Source: Aquilaria yunnanensis
Lineage: Eukaryota > Streptophyta > Magnoliopsida > Malvales > Thymelaeaceae
Direction: 5' to 3'
Assembly (NCBI GenBank): GCA_039654915.1
Contig: CM077594.1
Location: 98,966,893-99,030,892, forward strand
DNA length: 64,000 nucleotides
Shown one piece after another: positions 58,184 through 64,000 of the stretch. A program made the position numbers and the translations under genes. The notes beneath the pieces are model-generated. The model searched no databases. It was not told the origin of the DNA and saw nothing but the letters and a program-made list of their open reading frames with translations. Position 1 is the first letter of the stretch, and every line of letters starts with the position of its first letter.

Positions 58184-58192
58184 AACAAAAAA

Positions 58193-59341
58193 TAGAAAGA
58201 TGTGGATAATAACAAGACATGCAACTAAGTGAAATCAAATTACATGACATTGATATATTTGATGTGCATAATAGTGTTTGTGGGAGTTGAATATCTCTAA
58301 TGAAAACTTGACACGTAGGTAGGGCAAGGTGTTAGATTGAATAGAGTTAAGCTTTTACGTTTACATCATATAAGCATCAGATGGTTTATGATTGAATCTT
58401 CCCAGTTTGGGCTTGAGTGAGGCTTTATGCCTCATTTTGTCCCTGTTTGTAATTGCATAAGAACGAGATGAGGTAAAGGCAGCCAACAGGACCACCCTTA
58501 CTTTAAAATTAATCCACTGGACAATTAATCCATTTTTAATTAGCCATAAATAAATCACTGAGGATTAGTATTATTTTGCTTCTGCATACTAGCATGGTAT
58601 CATTTTATTTAATCACTCCTTATAATTAGTGTCACTAGTTTGATTAGTAGGTCAATCCTGAAATTTTGTAGTAACCTCAAATTTTCCGCAAAGTCCAAAG
58701 CATGTGGTGTGGGGGAGGTACTTACTTAATCACTGATTCTCATTCTATAATCTTTGTTCTAATCTGCCAGCATCAGCACTAGCCCACCCATCCACCCACC
58801 CGCCTTATAGGTCTACACCTACATACTCTCAATTTACATCCCTACATAACTAGATAGTCACATTATTATAAAAGTTTATTTAAATTTTTATGCTAAACAT
58901 TCTTTCTATATATAAAAGAGCGTAGGCTAATTTTTTGTTTATTGAGAACTAAGTAGCCACTAACTAAATGATGCCATTTTTTGTTGATTTTGGTAATGGC
59001 TAAACCATTTGTATCAAACTAATTAAAGAAAATTAATTAGTTATAGTATTTTGGCTTCAACTTAAGTGATACACCATTCTGCAAACTGAACTGACTTTAA
59101 TTTGAGAATAAATTGCATCAACTGTCCATAGACTATGTCAATTGTTGCTGCTTCATCCTCTTATAGATAGAATATTGCATAGGCATCCTTAAACTTTAAC
59201 AAATGCGGCAATTTGAGAACGGTGTCAAATTTGACCATCGATTCTCAATTCTTATCCCATCCGACATCATATATATACAACTTTAGTTCATCCAACTTTA
59301 GTTTCACCTTGAATACCCACGCATTTACCTAGAAGTAGCAG
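58193..59341. other. Intergenic DNA, no gene seen
   Basis: AT-rich and without ORFs of note. Confidence 0.4.
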
Positions 59342-59349
59342 CCTTGAGT

Positions 59350-59880
59350 AGTGGTGAGCAAAATTTTGGTTATATCTGAAATAACCAATAATTGAAATTT
59401 TTTTCAATTTTTGGTTACCATATTTAGGTATAATTTTAATTTTCAGTTATAATCAAAAATTGATATATAATTTTGATTTGGTTTTTAATTTGCTTCAATT
59501 AAAATTCAGTTAACTGAAATAACTGAATTTTTACTCTATTAATATTTATGTTTGAGATTTTACAAGGATTACATATGTGATGGATGTGTTGTCATGTGTA
59601 TGAATGTGATGTTTGGATTTGGAATAAATTATAAATGTTTACTATGTAAGTAGAAATGTGTGTTTGGATTTAAATATGTGATGAATGTTTGAGATTTGGA
59701 ATACGTATGTATAAAATTCAGTTATTTTAGTTGAAAACCGAATAATTGAATTTTTTTTTAATTATTTCAGTTTCTTCCATAATTCAGTATATATAATTAT
59801 TAGTATATAAATCTGAAAATTCAATAAATTCAATTGTTCAATTTTAATTAAAACCGAAAAAGGTGATTGAGCACCTCTAA
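59350..59880. mobile_element. hAT-type MITE (531 bp)
   Basis: A perfect 8-bp TSD CCTTGAGT flanks it (59342-59349 and 59881-59888). Ends AGTGGTGAGCA and inverted TTAGAGGTGCTCA. The interior repeats GAAAACCGAATAATTGAA-like words in both orientations. Confidence 0.85.
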
Positions 59881-59939
59881 CCTTGAGTTGGGCTACTATC
59901 CTCCAGTTTACCACTGACTATATGATGAAGGTTCTAACC

Positions 59940-60150
59940 GTATAAAAAAGAGCTGCTAGCGCCCCTCAGGACCGATAGGTTCAACAGCACAAAGAAAAAA
60001 ACAAAGGTTTTCTGGGCCTCCTTTGTTCGTTTTTCTTGCCGTATTTATCGCCTCGTCAGACAAAGATAAATGCCCTAAGGCTATGGTACGGTCAAGGGAG
60101 TACACGCAAACAAGCCACCCATAAAGTCGTAAAGAGAGCACCAATACATG
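59940..60150. other. G+C-richer patch, possible organellar insertion
   Basis: Composition differs sharply from the flanks and the text is non-repetitive (GCGCCCCTCAGGACCGATAG, TGCCCTAAGGCTATGGTACG). The minus frame 59956-60144 is open (62 aa), but no protein is recognised. Plant organelle DNA transfers are common; the origin is a guess. Confidence 0.25.
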
Positions 60151-60689
60151 ATTAGCTTTTTTTTTTTTTTGGGACAGAAATACGTGATCAGCTTTAAATA
60201 TACAAATATTTTTTCAAAAATAAAATTTGCAAATCTACATGAGAAATACGAATTGAAAAAAAAATTGTCTATGTAATTTTATCGGCTTCCAGAATCCAGT
60301 CCACAATCTGTTCATTTTGACCTATCACCCTTTTCAGTAATCCACGCTTTAATTAGTCATCAATCACGCTGATTACTCTGTCTGCTAATAATCACACTCC
60401 TTTTCCTTTTTCTCTATTTTTTTTATTTTGGTTTTTTGCGAAGCTTTTAATCCTTCTCTGTTTATTCTTACTTCTGTGTGCACTTGAATTAGCATTTGAC
60501 TAGTTAGTGCCAACGCTGGATTTCAGACAGTTTTATTTTTAAAATAATATATTCTCTGTTAAATTATGATTATTTGTCACTTTCAAGAATCATTTGTAAA
60601 ATGTATGAGAGAGAAAAAGGGCAAAAAAAGGAGCAGTAGTACTAATAAAAAGTGAAGAAACAGCAAAGAAGGCTTCCAATTCTTGTCAT

Positions 60690-61599
60690 GCTTCTCTTTC
60701 TCGGCTGATGTACAAGAAATGCAAGGCATGTCTTTCCTCGTTACCTAACACTGACAACTCCACCGCTTCTTATTTACCCCAAATTCGAGTTCAGCTGAGA
60801 AAAACCCAAATGGGAACCCTTCAAGATCTCTTTAGATTTGGAGATCTTGACAATGCAGGTAGCCCTTTTGTTGCGTCTGAATTGGTCTGTTTCGAGCTGG
60901 GTGTTTTGGGATTCTCTTATATTAGACCTAGGGCTTGAGTTTTGCTTCTTTCGTCTTGGCGGCGCTGTCTGAATCAGGTGATTCCCAGATCAGGTTTGTC
61001 ATTGATCTTTAAAGTTCTGATCTTTGTGGGTACTTGATTGATCCTATCAGCTGATTTGTGAAATGCCTGCTCTTTGAATCTGATCTCTCCGTCCCTCGTA
61101 ATTTCGGTTGATTATGGTGAAATGAAATGTGGTCAGTGATGCCGATTCCTGGTCAATCGTTCTGTGCTCTTTTATTGTTCCAGACAGGTTGGAACTTGGA
61201 AGCCCGTTACCTCTTTTAGGGAGGGAAGTTTTTTTTTTCTTTTAGTATAGCTTCTTCTTTCCTCTGTGTTCAACGCCTTCTAGTCTCTCTCTGGAAACTT
61301 AAATGTGGTTTTAATTTGATTCCCTTATCATTTACTGTCCTTTCGTGTATTTTCCGCTACTTCCTTACTTCTCTCTAGTCCGTGTCTGTGTTTTTTGGCA
61401 TTAGAAGTGCACTGTTTTGTTTCTGCATCTTGATCTGGATATAAACTGTTTCGTTTTCGAAAGTATCAACCTTTCAAAGATAATGCGTGTCTCAGAACAG
61501 ATTTGAGGCTGTTCCATGAGAAAAAAAAGAAAGAAAGAAGCCATTTTAAGTGTAGACTTCATTTCCTTTGCTTATTATCTATACATCTTGGTTGCAGAA
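60690..61599 (+). other. 5' UTR exon and UTR intron of the receptor-like kinase
   Basis: A transcribed-looking leader (about 60690-60858) ends GACAATGCAG before GTAGCC. The next acceptor, TTGGTTGCAG, ends at 61596, 3 nt before the ATG. A short upstream ORF (60708-60938) crosses the proposed donor and is not taken as a gene. The exact transcription start is unknown. Confidence 0.45.
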
Positions 61600-63263
61600 A
61601 TGGCGTCTGATCTGAATCAGAGTTTATCGAAGACATATATTGGCCTACAGTTGTGGGTGTTAATTGTTATTATTTTGGGAGTGGTTTTTGTAGCTGTCCT
61701 GGGGATATCTTTATGGTTTAGTTTTAGAAAAAAATCTAGACGGGCAAACAACATGATTCCTTTGAGCCAAACACACTATGTGTCAGATGAAATTAAAGAG
61801 ATCAGAGTCGATCAAGTGTCTGCAAACAATGGCCTTGTGGATATACTACATGAAAAATTCAGTGATAGAGAGCCAGATAAAGTTTCAGTAAATGCAGAGA
61901 ATGAAGGTGATAGTGGGCAGTCGGGTTCTTTCAATCATTTAGAAAAAGACCCAAACGGATCTCAACAAGGAGAAGAAGGGAGTGCCAGGACAGTTTCTGG
62001 ATTCAGGCCTTCTTCTCATCCCTTGACAGCACCTTCACCTCTTTCCGGTCTGCCAGAATTTTCGCACCTGGGTTGGGGCCATTGGTTCACCTTGAGAGAC
62101 CTACAGCTTGCAACCAACCGATTTTCAAAGGATAACATAATTGGCGATGGAGGGTATGGAGTTGTATACAGCGGTAGTCTGATTAATGGAACTCCTGTAG
62201 CCGTTAAAAAGCTCCTCAATAATCCGTAAGTTCGAATGAAGAGGCCTTGGTGCTATCTATATCCTACCCATTAGTTTAGCTCCCTTGGTTGGGAATTTAA
62301 TTGCAGTTTACTCTTTCTTTCTTTCTTATAGAGGACAAGCTGATAAAGATTTCAGAGTTGAAGTTGAAGCTATTGGTCATGTTCGCCACAAAAACTTAGT
62401 TCGACTCTTGGGATATTGTATTGAAGGAACCCAGAGGTACCATGCCCTTCGAGTTTGATTTACCAAATTCCTAGGGAGAAAATGAGAGATGGTAGCTGAT
62501 GTTTTTGTTGTTTCGTTTTCAGGATGTTGGTGTATGAGTATGTCAATAATGGGAATTTGGAACAATGGCTCCGTGGAGATATGAGTCACAAAGGATATTT
62601 AACGTGGGAGGCTCGAATCAAGATCCTTCTTGGTACTGCTAAGGCGTAAGTTCATCTAACTAAATGTTTGTAAAAGATCAGCTTAGGTTAAAACTGGTGA
62701 TTTTTTTTTTTTGGGTTATCTAGTTGTCAGAGAAAGACATTGATTCGTGGTACGAAATGTTGCAGGCTGGCTTATTTGCATGAGGCGATTGAGCCAAAAG
62801 TTGTACACCGAGACATAAAATCAAGTAACATACTGATTGATGAGAACTTTGATGCTAAAATATCTGATTTTGGTCTGGCCAAACTACTAGGTGATGGGAA
62901 GAGTTATGTTACAACTAGAGTTATGGGGACATTTGGGTGAGTTTTCTTCCATGTAGTATGATTGACTGCTTCAACTTTGCAATTAATTATCTTCTGCTTT
63001 TAATATTCACCGACTGTTAATAGAAAAAGAAGCATTAAGAAAGAGTGAAAAGTAAACAATGTTGTTAAATGGATTCCAATTTCCCTTGTTTGAAGAATAA
63101 TTTTTTCCTTCTTTTGTCTCATGGTTTTTGTAGTTATGTTGCTCCAGAATATGCAAATTCCGGCCTTCTGAATGAGAAGAGTGATGTTTATAGTTTTGGG
63201 GTGGTGCTCTTGGAAGCAATCACTGGAAGATATCCAGTTGATTATGGCCGCCCGCAGTCAGAG
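61600..63263 (+). CDS. Receptor-like Ser/Thr kinase (At3g17420/At5g18500-type), 5' part
   Basis: First five coding exons (61600-62225, 62332-62436, 62523-62645, 62766-62936, 63134-63263; 385 codons) of a plasma-membrane kinase without a sizeable ectodomain. A short N-terminus [13 protein letters not shown] is followed by one membrane segment (about residues 18-42) and a basic stop-transfer FRKKSRR, a ~130-residue juxtamembrane region, and the kinase: P-loop GDGGYGVVY (182-190), invariant Lys in VAVKK (203), [10 protein letters not shown] (catalytic Asp301, RD kinase), DFG (319-321), activation segment [17 protein letters not shown], and [19 protein letters not shown]. All active-site residues are present. 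Splice phases agree throughout. The C-terminal kinase lobe lies beyond the window. The ATG at 61600 is chosen because it follows a good acceptor and starts the family's MASDLN N-terminus; the longer frame from 61516 lies in the UTR intron. Confidence 0.92.
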
Positions 63264-64000
63264 GTATGCTCCACAGCTTTATCATAATTTTTTGAAGTTT
63301 GAAAGCATTCATGTTCTGCTAGTTCTTGATGCATCAAAGGTCAACTTGTTTTGAATAGTAGCAGTATTCTAAGGAAGTGTCTGTTGTTTTCTGCTTGTTA
63401 TTCAATTCGTGAATCATTTAAACTACCCTTGCAAGTGCGTGTAACGACATTAATGAGTCACCTTTAGTAGGGTTATATATCTCTAACCATGTTCTCACAA
63501 CTTCATCGATTACATCAATCATGAAGTTCTTGATAAGGCTAATCCTGCAAGTGTACAGGGTCAGTTGTAGCAGGTTTTTATTGCTAGGACAAACCATGAT
63601 CTCAATCCCATGAGAAACAAATATTTAATTGTTTATGAAAAAAGAGTTTAGATTTTAATAGAGAAAAATTAACGAAAAATTAACTAAATTTAACTAAGCC
63701 AAGGAACAAAATAATCGTGAGGAAACAAATTATGGCATAGCGAAGGTTTGGGTTTCACCTAATTGCTTGGGTTGGTTTTTGGTTGTTGACAATAACTCCT
63801 AGTAGTATAACTCTCTTCTGAGCAATTATAGCATGCTTGATTAACCTTAAAATTATCTCTCGATCTTGCTAAACTAACCAAACCCATTATGTCCAAGTTT
63901 TCAAATTGACAAATCACAATAAATATGTATATCTCTATCCTAATTATTGCAACTATATTTTCCTAGTGTATAGATCAAGTTTTACCTCTCGGTCATTCAT
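63264..64000 (+). other. RLK intron 5, unusually long, with LTR-like sequence
   Basis: After the donor GAG|GTATGC at 63263 the next exon is not reached, so the intron exceeds 737 bp while the previous four are 86-197 bp. From about 63540 the text (CCTGCAAGTGTACAGGGTCA ... GATCTCAATCCCATGAG) resembles the reverse complement of Athila-type LTR ends, suggesting a retrotransposon in the intron that continues past the edge. Confidence 0.45.

Noticed and set aside
61516..61599. Longer N-terminus for the receptor-like kinase
   Set aside because: The added residues (MRKKRKKEAIL...) lie in the predicted UTR intron before a strong acceptor, and the family begins at MASDLN.

Overview
The window is nuclear DNA of a flowering plant, most likely a eudicot. 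Four protein genes with plant homologues, introns at consensus GT/AG sites and AT-rich spacers are separated by long stretches of transposon debris. I found no bacterial, viral or CRISPR-like system.

Genes: (1) 1-2853 (+), the last ten exons of a phragmoplast-type kinesin-12. (2) 3572-5616 (-), a complete nine-exon SAM-dependent methyltransferase of the METTL13/eEF1A-methyltransferase type, 239 aa, including a 20-nt microexon; it converges tail-to-tail on the kinesin. (3) 40044-41261 (+), an intronless xylanase-inhibitor/EDGP-like pepsin-fold protein with a TATA box. (4) 61600-63263 (+), the first five coding exons of a membrane-anchored receptor-like kinase that runs off the right edge.

Between them lies a nest of transposable elements, dated relative to each other by target-site duplications (TSDs) and nesting. 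5.7-9.3 kb: an inverted-repeat composite holding a hAT-type MITE. 9.3-15.8 kb: a long-TIR (Mutator-like) element split by a 5-kb coding-poor LTR retrotransposon. 16.0-17.7 and 18.7-19.7 kb: two more foldback elements, the second filled with a minisatellite. 19.8-20.4 kb: a truncated Tat-type retrotransposon end. 21.1 kb: a Stowaway MITE. 21.56-27.31 kb: a decayed autonomous MULE with a recognisable transposase, itself hit by a 1.3-kb MULE. 27.3-28.2 kb: a foldback element with an unidentified reading frame. 28.3-37.7 kb: a decayed Ty3/gypsy Tat element on the minus strand with a second (archaeal-type) RNase H and a tandem array at its 3' side. 43.7-47.3 kb: a Mutator-type MITE split by a 3.1-kb CACTA element. 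47.7-49.0 kb: a GC-rich foldback element. 54.2, 57.0 and 59.35 kb: further MITEs. Three copies of one 0.33-kb foldback MITE family lie at 38.7, 50.8 and 53.3 kb.

The genes do not form a pathway and are ordinary dispersed plant genes. The most informative observations are the transposon stratigraphy (an uninterrupted paralogue proves the CACTA insertion site), possible gene-fragment cargo in non-autonomous elements, and the microexon gene that simple ORF calling misses.
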